A stretch of 64,000 nucleotides of DNA from Promethearchaeota archaeon (GTDB lineage Archaea; Asgardarchaeota; Lokiarchaeia; Sigyniarchaeales; SOKP01). A model generated the notes under the pieces. It ran no database searches and was not told the origin of the DNA. It saw only the letters and a program-made list of their open reading frames with translations. The DNA is taken from assembly GCA_030606485.1 (NCBI GenBank), contig JAUWGH010000001.1, positions 806,001-870,000 on the forward strand, written 5' to 3'. A program made the translations under genes and the position numbers. Positions 45,941-54,498 of the stretch are shown here, one piece after another. How positions within the stretch are numbered: position 1 is the stretch's first letter; every line of letters begins with the position of its first letter.

Positions 45941-46885
45941 CTACATCTTAATTAATTGTCCAATTGCATCCATTAAAGTCTCTTTTTTAGGAGCCCCTTT
46001 CAGTAATTCCGTTTTGATTCTTTCTGCTAATTCTTGAGGAGTAAATTTCTTTCCATTATTGCTGATGCTATTGTAAGTGTGCCATCCTTGAAAGACCCAC
46101 ACTCGATCTGCGACCACTCGAAATACTTCACCGGTTATTCTTTTAGCAGCGTCAGAAGCTAGAAAAACAACCATTGGAGCAATATTTTCTGGATTAAACA
46201 CATCAAAGCCGCTTTCATCCAATTTACTCATAATTTCAATCATTTTAGGTGTTGCATCAGTTGTAAGTCTTGTTCTCGCTACCGGAACTACGCAATTCAC
46301 TGTTGCATATTTCTTTAACTCCATTGCTGAAATAACCGTAAATGCTGCAATTCCTGCTTTTGCTGCTCCATAATTCGTTTGTCCCATGTTTCCTAGCAGT
46401 CCAGCATCAGAAGCGGTGTTGATAACCCTTCCAAAGTTTTTTAATGATGGATCCGCTTTACCTTGTTGTCTAAAGTAGTTAGCAACATGGCGAGTCATAT
46501 TAAATGTACCTTTCAAATGAACAGCTATTACATCATCAAATTCTGCTTCACTCATGTTAAAAAGCATACGATCACGGAGGATTCCAGCGTTATTTACCAC
46601 AATATCTAATTTTCCAAATTCGGATACAGCTTGGTCAATCATTCCCTTGGCTTTATCAAAATCTGTTACGGAATCGTAATTACCTACAGCCTTTACCCCC
46701 AACTTTTTGCATTCTTCAGCTACCTCGTCTGCAACTTTCTTTTCAGAACCAGATCCATCAAATGCTGCCCCCAAGTCATTTATTAATAAATTACATCCTT
46801 CTTTTGCCATAAGTAATGCTTCTTCACGACCTAAACCTCTTCCAGCACCAGTTATTATTGCGACCTTTCCATCCAACAATCCCAT
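45941..46885 (-). CDS. Short-chain dehydrogenase, MFE-2 (HSD17B4)-like (R)-3-hydroxyacyl-CoA dehydrogenase
   Basis: 314-residue classical SDR. The cofactor motif TGAGRGLGREEAL is followed by the segment LLINDLGAAFDGSGSEKK, typical of peroxisomal multifunctional enzyme 2 dehydrogenase domains. NNAG and the catalytic S/Y/K set (NTASDAG, then YGAAK) are present. A C-terminal extension past the SDR core (about 265-314) is also found in MFE-2 relatives. The expected reaction is NAD-dependent oxidation of (R)-3-hydroxyacyl-CoA, complementing the split hot-dog hydratase at 12237-13125. It converges on the HAD cluster. Confidence 0.87.
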   Translation of the reverse strand: MGLLDGKVAIITGAGRGLGREEALLMAKEGCNLLINDLGAAFDGSGSEKKVADEVAEECKKLGVKAVGNYDSVTDFDKAKGMIDQAVSEFGKLDIVVNNAGILRDRMLFNMSEAEFDDVIAVHLKGTFNMTRHVANYFRQQGKADPSLKNFGRVINTASDAGLLGNMGQTNYGAAKAGIAAFTVISAMELKKYATVNCVVPVARTRLTTDATPKMIEIMSKLDESGFDVFNPENIAPMVVFLASDAAKRITGEVFRVVADRVWVFQGWHTYNSISNNGKKFTPQELAERIKTELLKGAPKKETLMDAIGQLIKM

Positions 46886-47020
46886 ATTTCTATATCCCTC
46901 TTATTATATATTTTAAAACTCTTTTTTGTTATATTTAAAAAATTTGATGGAAATTATTTATTTCTTATCAAACGGTTTAATATTTTTTAAAAAATCGAAT
47001 AAAATGAAAAAATTGAAAGC

Positions 47021-47746
47021 TTATAAAATCTCCTTATTTACTTTTTTAATTCCAAAAATCAATTCTTTATTTCTATCTAAATAATTATGACCAAAACCTT
47101 TAATCTTACTAAGTGGTCCCTCAATTCCCTTTGGATTTCCGGTTTTGGTGTATATCACAAAAGAATGTTTAATTGCTTTTAGAACATTATATGGAGTTTT
47201 AAAATTATAAATCAATTGGATTGCTTTTTTTGGACCAGTATCATAAAGTCCTTCGAGGATAAAAGACATTCTTTCTTCAATAGATAAACCTTTGGGCGCT
47301 TTTCGAGAAATTATAGGTCCTTTATCTTTTATTTGTTCCCTTATTGCAATTCTTTCAATCACGATTGCAGTATCATTAATATTTCTGGTAGGGATCACAC
47401 TGATTCCTAGCTTATATGAAACATATGCTAATGCACCATAAATTGAGCTTATTTTCATTCCAGTATTATCAAAAACCTCGTCATTTAGGCCTTCAATTAT
47501 AAGAATTGGTGTGGAATATGTATCTTTTAACCTTAAAAGTTGCTCAAACAAGCGATTATCCATAATTGATACCACAAAATCAAAACCAGTCTTACGTTCT
47601 ATGGCAATTTCATTAGTGATAATAATATCTGCAACATCTAATTGCTTAGTTTGAAGTAATATTTTATCCTTCTTTTTAGAAAAGATATCTATCAATTTCC
47701 TTTCGCGATTATCCAAAATAATTTGGAGGAGATTATTTAAAGCCAC
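47021..47746 (-). CDS. ERCC4-domain nuclease (XPF/Mus81-like) with helix-hairpin-helix
   Basis: 241 residues. The ERCC4 nuclease domain starts with LDNRERK and carries the catalytic core EIAIERKTGFDFVVSIMDNRLFEQ, that is the E-R-K-x-x-x-D signature, with an acidic VADIII strand before it. The C-terminal third (about 150-235) contains a helix-hairpin-helix-like region (LEGLYDTGPKKAIQLI and LSKIKGFG). There is no helicase domain, so it resembles short crenarchaeal-type XPF rather than Hef. The start is GTG with GGTG seven bases upstream. XPF nucleases cut branched DNA; in archaea they need PCNA. Confidence 0.85.
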   Translation of the reverse strand: MALNNLLQIILDNRERKLIDIFSKKKDKILLQTKQLDVADIIITNEIAIERKTGFDFVVSIMDNRLFEQLLRLKDTYSTPILIIEGLNDEVFDNTGMKISSIYGALAYVSYKLGISVIPTRNINDTAIVIERIAIREQIKDKGPIISRKAPKGLSIEERMSFILEGLYDTGPKKAIQLIYNFKTPYNVLKAIKHSFVIYTKTGNPKGIEGPLSKIKGFGHNYLDRNKELIFGIKKVNKEIL

Positions 47747-47815
47747 TTTAATACACCTTTAAAAAATAAATGATTTTAGATTTAAATATGCAATGACTGA
47801 CAAAATTTTTTTATT

Positions 47816-48634
47816 CTATTCAATGGAACCTTTAAATTCAACTCGTTCACCTGTATCAACTATTCTTCTAACTCTTTGCACATTTACTTTACGCATTTCT
47901 GTATTATTTTTAAATTTTCGAGCAGGTTGGCCAATATAAGTCCAATCTTTTTCTAACCTTTGTCCTACATTAGTCATTGCCCAAACACCAAGAACAGAAC
48001 CCTTTTCCATAACAGTTCCGGGAGAGACAACAGCATAACCTCCAATAATGCAATGATCTCCAATTATAACCTTTTTAAGAAGCATATAATCTCCAATAAC
48101 AATACTAGAAAGAATTATAGCACCCTGTCCAACCATAATATTTTTTCCAAATTCTACAAACTCATAATCTACCCATCCATCAAATAAAGTAGATTTAAAA
48201 TCAGCTTTCATTCCACAAATTTTAAACGCGAGGTTTGTGACCCATGGAACTGGAAAAGAATTCCATACATAAAAAATAAATTTTTTAATAGTTGCACGAA
48301 AACAATAGTAAGAATAATCTTTATCTTTAAGATTAATTTTAAAGATTCCTTCTCTTGGTTTATGGATTAAATTTAAAATAATTAATAGACATTTACCTAC
48401 TCCTAAAGTTATAAGTAAAAAGCAAAAATACCAAGCCAAAATATCGATTGGCAACCTAATAATCATAAGATTTAGAATTGTATTTTTCAACACATTATTA
48501 TAAAATGTAAAAGCAAGATATATTGTTGGGAAAAAGGATACAAAAATCAAAAAAATATAAATAAGACTAAATCTTTTAGCGATAGGAGGGCTAGTTATAA
48601 TAGGAATCTCATTAAAAACATTTTTATTCTTCAA
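47816..48634 (-). CDS. Membrane-associated left-handed beta-helix acyltransferase
   Basis: 272 residues. Two or three N-terminal transmembrane helices (about 20-85) precede the NLIHKPREGIF linker and a hexapeptide-repeat left-handed beta-helix (about 150-235: NIMVGQGAIILSSIVIGDYMLLKKVIIGDHCIIGGYAVVSPGT). It is homologous to each half of the next protein upstream and to the C-terminal part of Pls/PosA-type proteins. The start is TTG with GGAGGT seven bases upstream, overlapping the end of the previous gene by 11 bases, so translation is coupled. The acyl acceptor is unknown, possibly a surface polymer or lipid. Confidence 0.8.
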   Translation of the reverse strand: MKNKNVFNEIPIITSPPIAKRFSLIYIFLIFVSFFPTIYLAFTFYNNVLKNTILNLMIIRLPIDILAWYFCFLLITLGVGKCLLIILNLIHKPREGIFKINLKDKDYSYYCFRATIKKFIFYVWNSFPVPWVTNLAFKICGMKADFKSTLFDGWVDYEFVEFGKNIMVGQGAIILSSIVIGDYMLLKKVIIGDHCIIGGYAVVSPGTVMEKGSVLGVWAMTNVGQRLEKDWTYIGQPARKFKNNTEMRKVNVQRVRRIVDTGERVEFKGSIE

Positions 48635-50300
48635 GCTCTAAACCTCCTAAATATTTTTTTAAATCTTCTTTGGTAATTCTTTTTAATGGAAAACCAGCAT
48701 AATAACCATTATTACCTAATTTATCTAATTTTACAGTAGCACTCATCGGTAATAACGTAGAATTTTCACCAATCTCTGTTCCGGGAAAACCTCCACAATA
48801 GGCAGATAATACAGAATTATTACCAATTTTCACTCCGAAAAATGTTATATTTTCCTCTCCGAAAAAACCATCAACAAGATGATTGGTTAGATAACAAAAT
48901 TGACCAAAATAACAATTTTCCCCAGTATTTAAAAATTCCTTAGTAATAAATTGGTCTTCGAAAGTTGTTCTTTTTCCTATTTTATCAGCACCTATAAAAT
49001 TTAATGCCCAATTAGTTAGCCAGGGAAATGGACTTTTTGTAAATGCTAATATTGGATATTTTAATAGGAAGGAACGGTGATGATAGAAATTTAATTCTCT
49101 TGACTCAAAATTCCTATCTAATACTCCTTGTCTTGAGGGAGAAAGTTTCTCACTCCACTTATACAACAATTTTGTGAATAATGCCACAAAAAATAGATGC
49201 AATAGATACAAGCCCATAAGGACAAGTGGCGTAATTAATAAAAAAAATTGTGTAAATAAATTTGTAAAATTAACCCACCCAAAAGGTGTGCTAAAAATAG
49301 AAGGTATTAAAATTTCAAATAGAAAGAGAAAAAATAGAATTGCAGGAATTAAAAATGACACGCCAACATTTAAAATAATTATCGGAATGTAAATATGGAA
49401 TTGCACTCTAATATGGTGTTTATCATCTTTCTTTAAATTATTAGTTTGTTGCTGAATATCTGATTTATCATAAATTAAAGTTTCTGTGTGAACATTTTGG
49501 TATATATCTTTACTATCGCTTTTTTCAAATAATATTGCTTTAAGATTATCAATTTTTTCATTAATATTATAATCCCCAATTTTTATTGCTGGAGTTCCTT
49601 TATAAATACAGCCAGAATCTAAGATTTGATTTATATGGGTTGAAGATACGGCATTTAAAATAGCACCCTTTCTAAATTTTGTTCCGGGCGCAACTAAAGA
49701 ATGAGCACCAATTATTGAATCATCTTCAATGATTGTTTTTTGAATAATCAAATAATTATCAATGATAATTGCCCCCATTACGACACTTCCTACACCGACA
49801 ATCACATTTTTTCCAAATTCAATGAATTCACAATCGATCCATCCTTCAAACATGTAATTATGAAAATTTGTTTTCACACCAAACACTTTAAAAAGAAGAT
49901 TATCCAAATACGGCATAGGAAAGTTGTGAGTTATCCATACAGGCCATTTTTTAATAAGCCCTCTTAGACTCCAATAGATATAATCTTTATTATCTTTATT
50001 TCTCTTAAATATTCCTTCTTTTGGTTTATGAATTAAATTAACAATTATTAGAAATATTTTTGCAATAATTATTGATGAGAAAATCATAATTAAATAACAG
50101 AATAAGAGTTCAAATGGAAAGAGAAGATAAAATACTATAGTTACGGGATTTGCAAAATTAGTCAAAAAAATCCAAAAACTGACTAAAGCCGGATAAAAGC
50201 TTAGAGTTATAATACTTAAATAAATTAACATAAATCTTTTCTTATATGGTAAAGTATTTGTAGTGAATGGTCCAACTCTTAGTGAAGCCGGGATTGAGAT
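48624..50300 (-). CDS. Two-module membrane left-handed beta-helix acyltransferase
   Basis: 558 residues if started at ATC 50300; 535 from ATG 50231. Two modules, each of membrane helices plus hexapeptide beta-helix, are fused: module 1 about 25-240 with NLIHKPKEGIFK, module 2 about 300-558. Both are related to the 272-residue protein downstream. Codons between ATC 50300 and ATG 50231 encode PASLRVGPFTTNTLPYKKRF, which matches the start of that paralogue (EIPIITSPPIAKRF), so they are probably translated. No ATG, GTG or TTG exists there. AGTGA lies seven bases before the ATC and TAA directly before it. Confidence 0.75.
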   Translation of the reverse strand: MSIPASLRVGPFTTNTLPYKKRFMLIYLSIITLSFYPALVSFWIFLTNFANPVTIVFYLLFPFELLFCYLIMIFSSIIIAKIFLIIVNLIHKPKEGIFKRNKDNKDYIYWSLRGLIKKWPVWITHNFPMPYLDNLLFKVFGVKTNFHNYMFEGWIDCEFIEFGKNVIVGVGSVVMGAIIIDNYLIIQKTIIEDDSIIGAHSLVAPGTKFRKGAILNAVSSTHINQILDSGCIYKGTPAIKIGDYNINEKIDNLKAILFEKSDSKDIYQNVHTETLIYDKSDIQQQTNNLKKDDKHHIRVQFHIYIPIIILNVGVSFLIPAILFFLFLFEILIPSIFSTPFGWVNFTNLFTQFFLLITPLVLMGLYLLHLFFVALFTKLLYKWSEKLSPSRQGVLDRNFESRELNFYHHRSFLLKYPILAFTKSPFPWLTNWALNFIGADKIGKRTTFEDQFITKEFLNTGENCYFGQFCYLTNHLVDGFFGEENITFFGVKIGNNSVLSAYCGGFPGTEIGENSTLLPMSATVKLDKLGNNGYYAGFPLKRITKEDLKKYLGGLELEE

Positions 50301-50307
50301 TTATTTT

Positions 50308-50312
50308 TCACT
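50308..50312 (-). promoter_or_regulatory. Shine-Dalgarno-like AGTGA before the ATC start
   Basis: AGTGA on the minus strand ends seven bases before ATC 50300. The same AGTGA element precedes standard starts here (herA, RidA, slipin), which supports its use. Confidence 0.4.
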
Positions 50313-50431
50313 TCTTCTTTTTTACTAAATCATTGGAAAAAATATATAATCATTATAATAAGTTTAAAATTTATTAATCTTCCTTAAATTGATAATTAAA
50401 TTGAAAATTACATAAAAATAGTTAGAAATTA

Positions 50432-51976
50432 TCAAAGATCTATGCAATTAAAACATAAATCCATAGAATGAACGATTAAAGGAAAATCCTTTATATCACA
50501 ATTAGGTAAAATAAAATTTTTTAAAGCAAAAAAATTATTCATAGAGGGTGTTTGTATAGATACACTTCCTAAATTATCTTTTCCCGGACGATCTGAAGTC
50601 TTTAAGATATAGACCAATTCTCCCTGAGGGGCTTCTACAACAGAAATTCCAATTTCATCAGCAATCAATTTGACATTTGCTAAATCAATAGCCTCTATTT
50701 TTGCAGTATCATTCTTAAGATAATCTATAGCTCCTTTAATAATAGAAACAGAATTTTTTAATTCCCATAATCTAACCTGAATGCGAGAATAAGCATCTCC
50801 TCCATTAAATGTTACAACTTCCCATTTATCAACAATATCTTCATCTAGATATGAATTATATGGAGAAAAATAGCGAATATCGTAGATGTGGCCTGAAGCT
50901 CGAATATTTGGGCCAGTTATTCCTGATTCTAGAACACTTTCTTCTAATAATGTACTTAAACCCTTAAATCGATTTTTAAGATTAGAATTATAGATGCGAT
51001 TATATAAAATTTTAAATGACGATGAGTAAATTTCATCGACGGCTTCTTGTAAATCATTTAATGAATACCAGAGTATATCTTTCACATAACCTATATAATT
51101 TAATTCTTCAAAATATCTTGTGCCTAATTCTTTTTCTAAAAAATTAAGAAAATACAGAACTTTATTAAGAAGATTATAATATTCCTTAAAATGATAGGTT
51201 AAATACATTAGATTTGCAAACCAAAGTATGTGATTTGTTATTCTCTCCAATTCACAATAAATGGTTCGGATCATTTTAACCCGATTTGATACCGAAACAT
51301 TAATAATCGATTCCATTGCTAAAGAATAAGCTAAACTGTGATGGAATGAACTAGTTGAGCATATTTTTTCTACAAGTTTGAGATTTTCCTTATCCCAATT
51401 CTTATATTTCATCAATGGGATAATTCCTCTATACAGCCAACCTGTTTTAAAATTTACAGACTTTATAATATTTTTGTCTAAATTAAAGTGAAAATAGTTA
51501 TCTGTAAGGTGAATTCTATTAAAAACACCTTGAGAAAGAATATTTTTTGCAGAATGTGCTGGGAATAATTTAACTGGAAAATTATACAAGCTCTCTTCAA
51601 GTTCTTCCTTAAAATATAAAAATTTAATCCCATATCTTTTAGATATTTCATCTTCATAATTTTCTACTTGAGGATAAGCGACCCTCACGGAATCAATTTC
51701 GTTGGAATCTTTATCCACTTCAGTAATTACAAATAAATATTGATTATCTGGAATATATTCGCCAAAATATTCATAAATTACTTCATATTTATTTTCAAAA
51801 TCATTAATTAATATATTTTTTAAATTAACCGATTTTTCACCGAAAAAAAAAGCAATATCTCTAACACGGGCTTTATTAATATAAAAAACATTTTCAAAAT
51901 TTCGAGTAGGTGCGCCTTTTAACTCATTCCCAAGGTAATTTTTAAATTCTAATAATAATTTAGAGTAAATTTGCAT
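50432..51976 (-). CDS. HycE/NuoCD-like hydrogenase large-subunit homologue with incomplete NiFe site
   Basis: 514 residues. The N-terminal 125 residues match the 30-kDa/NuoC-type domain, ending in YEDEISKRYGIKF (compare W-x-ERE-x-x-D-x-FGI-x-F). The rest is the group-4 NiFe hydrogenase/NuoD-type large subunit: GWLYRGI near 180, the L1 region EKICSTSSFHHSLAY, ELERITNHILW at about 242-252, APQGELVY near 441 and the C-terminal L2 region DLCFNCIDL. Of four Cys ligands three remain: C206, C508 and C511; the fourth is S209. The Pro of DPCxxC and its Arg are lost. No small subunit, ferredoxin or membrane subunits are nearby, so it is an orphan with unknown activity. Confidence 0.8.
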   Translation of the reverse strand: MQIYSKLLLEFKNYLGNELKGAPTRNFENVFYINKARVRDIAFFFGEKSVNLKNILINDFENKYEVIYEYFGEYIPDNQYLFVITEVDKDSNEIDSVRVAYPQVENYEDEISKRYGIKFLYFKEELEESLYNFPVKLFPAHSAKNILSQGVFNRIHLTDNYFHFNLDKNIIKSVNFKTGWLYRGIIPLMKYKNWDKENLKLVEKICSTSSFHHSLAYSLAMESIINVSVSNRVKMIRTIYCELERITNHILWFANLMYLTYHFKEYYNLLNKVLYFLNFLEKELGTRYFEELNYIGYVKDILWYSLNDLQEAVDEIYSSSFKILYNRIYNSNLKNRFKGLSTLLEESVLESGITGPNIRASGHIYDIRYFSPYNSYLDEDIVDKWEVVTFNGGDAYSRIQVRLWELKNSVSIIKGAIDYLKNDTAKIEAIDLANVKLIADEIGISVVEAPQGELVYILKTSDRPGKDNLGSVSIQTPSMNNFFALKNFILPNCDIKDFPLIVHSMDLCFNCIDL

Positions 51977-52129
51977 TGTTTTCTAATATCTATTTATTTT
52001 TCCATATTTAAATAGTTTTAAATGGTTTTTATTTTCTAAGAAAATACTAGTATTTTTGTAATTTTGAAATACTAATCCCTCTTAATAAAGTAGGAAAAAA
52101 AGTAAAAAAAAATTGAATTTTATATTTTT

Positions 52130-52282
52130 TTAAAGATTCATCGGGCAACACTCGTGGTGATTTCGGTTATTTTTGAATTTTCTCGTTAAAATTATAGCAA
52201 TTGCAGAAGCTGAGATTAAAAGAATTAAAAGATCATAATCATTAATAATAGGACTGGGGCATTGATTTAGATCAATATAAAG
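52130..52282 (-). pseudogene. Orphan C-terminal membrane-anchor fragment behind the subtilase gene
   Basis: A 50-codon open stretch bounded by TGA at 52283-52285 and TAA at 52130-52132. It encodes a Pro-containing linker (CPSPIINDYD), a hydrophobic helix (LLILLISASAIAIIL) and a basic tail (TRKFKNNRNHHE). This is the layout of C-terminal anchors of archaeal surface proteins. It has no ATG, GTG or TTG. The first codons overlap the end of the subtilase gene in the -1 frame. It may be the remnant of a longer surface protein, a former C-terminus of the subtilase, or a frameshift product. Confidence 0.5.
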
Positions 52283-53589
52283 TCAAGAAATCGAATTGAA
52301 TAGAAAAGAATAAGACAAATTATTAGAAAACCAATTGATAAATAAATTGCCTTTTTTACGAGTGTGGAGTATGGAACGGGTTTTTCCTCATATAACCCTA
52401 ATATTTTGAAAATTTGTACTACATCAATAAATCCAACAACATTCTCGGATTTTCGCTTTAACATGAAAGTTTTTGATTTATTAAAAAGTTCTAAGATCTC
52501 ATCTTTCGTTATTTGAGGTTTTGCTTCCTTTATTAAGGCAATTAATCCAGCGCAAACTGTCGCTGAAATTGAAGTCCCAGATATCTCATAAGTATCAATT
52601 CCTTTAACTGGAACCGTAATCTTCGAGCCGGGAAAATATACTTCTGGTTTATAATTATTCACATCAATTAAATCCTTTCCGCTGAAATAAGTGATTTTCC
52701 CTTCTTTAGATATTGCACCTACAGTTATAGCACTCTTTGAGGCTCCGGGACTCCCTATTGTATTAAATTCAGGCCCAAAATTACCTCCAGAGGTAACAAT
52801 AATGATGTTTAATTTATTAAATAAAATATCACAAGATTTGGATAAGATATCATTTTCATTAGATACTGGATTTAAAGTAGAACTACATATCAGAAGGATA
52901 TTGAATTTAAAATCATTTTCCAAGATATGATCAAATGCTTTTAAAAAATCAGAGAAATAAGCAACTCCCGCATTATTAAATATTTTAAAATCAATTATTT
53001 TGACATCGGGGCATAATCCAATATATCCTTCACCAAATTCACTTGATTTATTCTTTAAAATGTGTGTTAATAACGTTGCATGGAAATTTTCATCGGATGG
53101 TTCTTCGTTAGTGAAATTAATTTGATGAATTGAAGAATAATCAAGCGAAACGAAATTTTTACCTATTCCTGAATCTAAAAGTGCAATTGAAACATTTTTC
53201 CCGGTGAAAGGGAGCAAGGAATTTTTAAATCTCTTAATATTTAATAATTCAGAGACATTATTCATTGATTGATAAAGTCGTTGATTTTCTTCTATACATT
53301 CTATAAGCTCATCTTCCGATAAATCAAAAATCGTTTTCGGGTCAATTTCCATTAACAATGAGAGGACTATTTCAAAAGTTGATATAATTTCCAGATTTTT
53401 ATGATTCTTAATGAATTTTTTTCGATCAGAATCATTTTTAAAGGAGATTATTGTTTTAATTTTAGATTCTCTAGCTGATATCAACTGATCTAATGTACTT
53501 TTCCCAATTCTTTCTTCGATTTCCTTAGAAATTATTGGTTTGAGTTTTATTTTTTCAAGAAAAGAAGGATGTATTTTATCAACATTCAT
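52267..53589 (-). CDS. Tail-anchored subtilisin-like (S8) serine protease
   Basis: 440 residues. Residues 1-120 look like an I9-type propeptide or inhibitor domain. The catalytic triad is D139 (SIALLDSGIG), H170 (ENFHATLLTHIL) and S340 (ISGTSISATVCAG), with oxyanion Asn N270 (TSGGN). A hydrophobic helix near the C-terminus (about 408-435) is the only membrane segment. There is no signal peptide, which would place the protease domain in the cytoplasm unless export occurs by another route. The anchor fragment at 52130-52282 follows in another frame. Confidence 0.83.
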   Translation of the reverse strand: MNVDKIHPSFLEKIKLKPIISKEIEERIGKSTLDQLISARESKIKTIISFKNDSDRKKFIKNHKNLEIISTFEIVLSLLMEIDPKTIFDLSEDELIECIEENQRLYQSMNNVSELLNIKRFKNSLLPFTGKNVSIALLDSGIGKNFVSLDYSSIHQINFTNEEPSDENFHATLLTHILKNKSSEFGEGYIGLCPDVKIIDFKIFNNAGVAYFSDFLKAFDHILENDFKFNILLICSSTLNPVSNENDILSKSCDILFNKLNIIIVTSGGNFGPEFNTIGSPGASKSAITVGAISKEGKITYFSGKDLIDVNNYKPEVYFPGSKITVPVKGIDTYEISGTSISATVCAGLIALIKEAKPQITKDEILELFNKSKTFMLKRKSENVVGFIDVVQIFKILGLYEEKPVPYSTLVKKAIYLSIGFLIICLILFYSIRFLDFILI

Positions 53590-53609
53590 TTTTTAACATA
53601 CAGAAGGTC

Positions 53610-54413
53610 TTAAATTTTAAATTTGAGTTCTTTAATAATTTCTTCCACAGTATAATTACGATGCACTAATAGAGAGATTGCGTTTACCATTTTGGTTGGA
53701 TCCTCTGCTTGAAATACATTTCGACCCATTGCTACTCCAGATCCTCCAGCCTGAATGGATTCATATATCATATAAAATACATCAATTTCTGTATTCATTT
53801 TAGGTCCCCCTGCAATAATCACCGGAACTGGGCAACCTTTAACAATTTCATGAAATGAATCAATATCACCAGTATAATTTGTTTTCACAATATCCGCACC
53901 GAGTTCAGCACCTACTCTAACTGCAATATTTACCACTTCGGGGTTATGCTCATCTGTAATTTTCTTACCTCTTGAATACATCATAGCAAGTAAAGGCATA
54001 CCCCACTCTCTTGCACTCTCAATAGCTTTATGAGCGTCTTGAAGCATTTCAGGCTCATCATTTGCTCCAATATTAATATGGATTGATACACCATCAGCTC
54101 CCATTTTTATGGCTCTTTCTACACTACAAACTAACACCTTTCTATTTGGATCGGGAGATAAACTGGTACCTCCACTTAAATGAATTATAAGTCCAATATC
54201 TATTCCATATTGTCTATGTCCAGCACCAACCATACCAGTATGCTCAACAACTGCATTTGCCCCACCGATAGCGACACTATCAACCATAGCTGCCATATCT
54301 TCAAGACCTTTTATGGTTCCTTCAGACATTCCATGGTCCAGTGGGATAATAATAGTTCTTTTTGTTTTTCTATCAAAAATTCTTTCGAATCTAATTCGCT
54401 TACCTATATCCAT
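53610..54413 (-). CDS. 2-amino-3,7-dideoxy-D-threo-hept-6-ulosonate synthase
   Basis: 267 residues from ATG 54413 (an in-frame TTG at 54425 is the alternative). It is a class-I-aldolase TIM barrel very like the Methanocaldococcus ADH synthase (MJ0400 type). Visible signatures are [38 protein letters not shown] and [12 protein letters not shown] with the Schiff-base Lys. ADH synthase makes the first intermediate of the archaeal shikimate route from 6-deoxy-5-ketofructose phosphate and aspartate semialdehyde. The partner dehydroquinate synthase II is not in the window. A fructose-bisphosphate aldolase role is the alternative for this family. Confidence 0.86.
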   Translation of the reverse strand: MDIGKRIRFERIFDRKTKRTIIIPLDHGMSEGTIKGLEDMAAMVDSVAIGGANAVVEHTGMVGAGHRQYGIDIGLIIHLSGGTSLSPDPNRKVLVCSVERAIKMGADGVSIHINIGANDEPEMLQDAHKAIESAREWGMPLLAMMYSRGKKITDEHNPEVVNIAVRVGAELGADIVKTNYTGDIDSFHEIVKGCPVPVIIAGGPKMNTEIDVFYMIYESIQAGGSGVAMGRNVFQAEDPTKMVNAISLLVHRNYTVEEIIKELKFKI

Positions 54414-54498
54414 AATTTTTTTCAAATTTTTATTTAAATAATGAAATTATTAGTATAAAAAATAATACATCTATGAATTTAAATGAAATTTATAATTT

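Noticed and set aside
50432-51976. Functional energy-converting hydrogenase complex
   Set aside because: One Cys ligand is missing, the L2 motif is altered, and no small, ferredoxin or membrane subunits are present.
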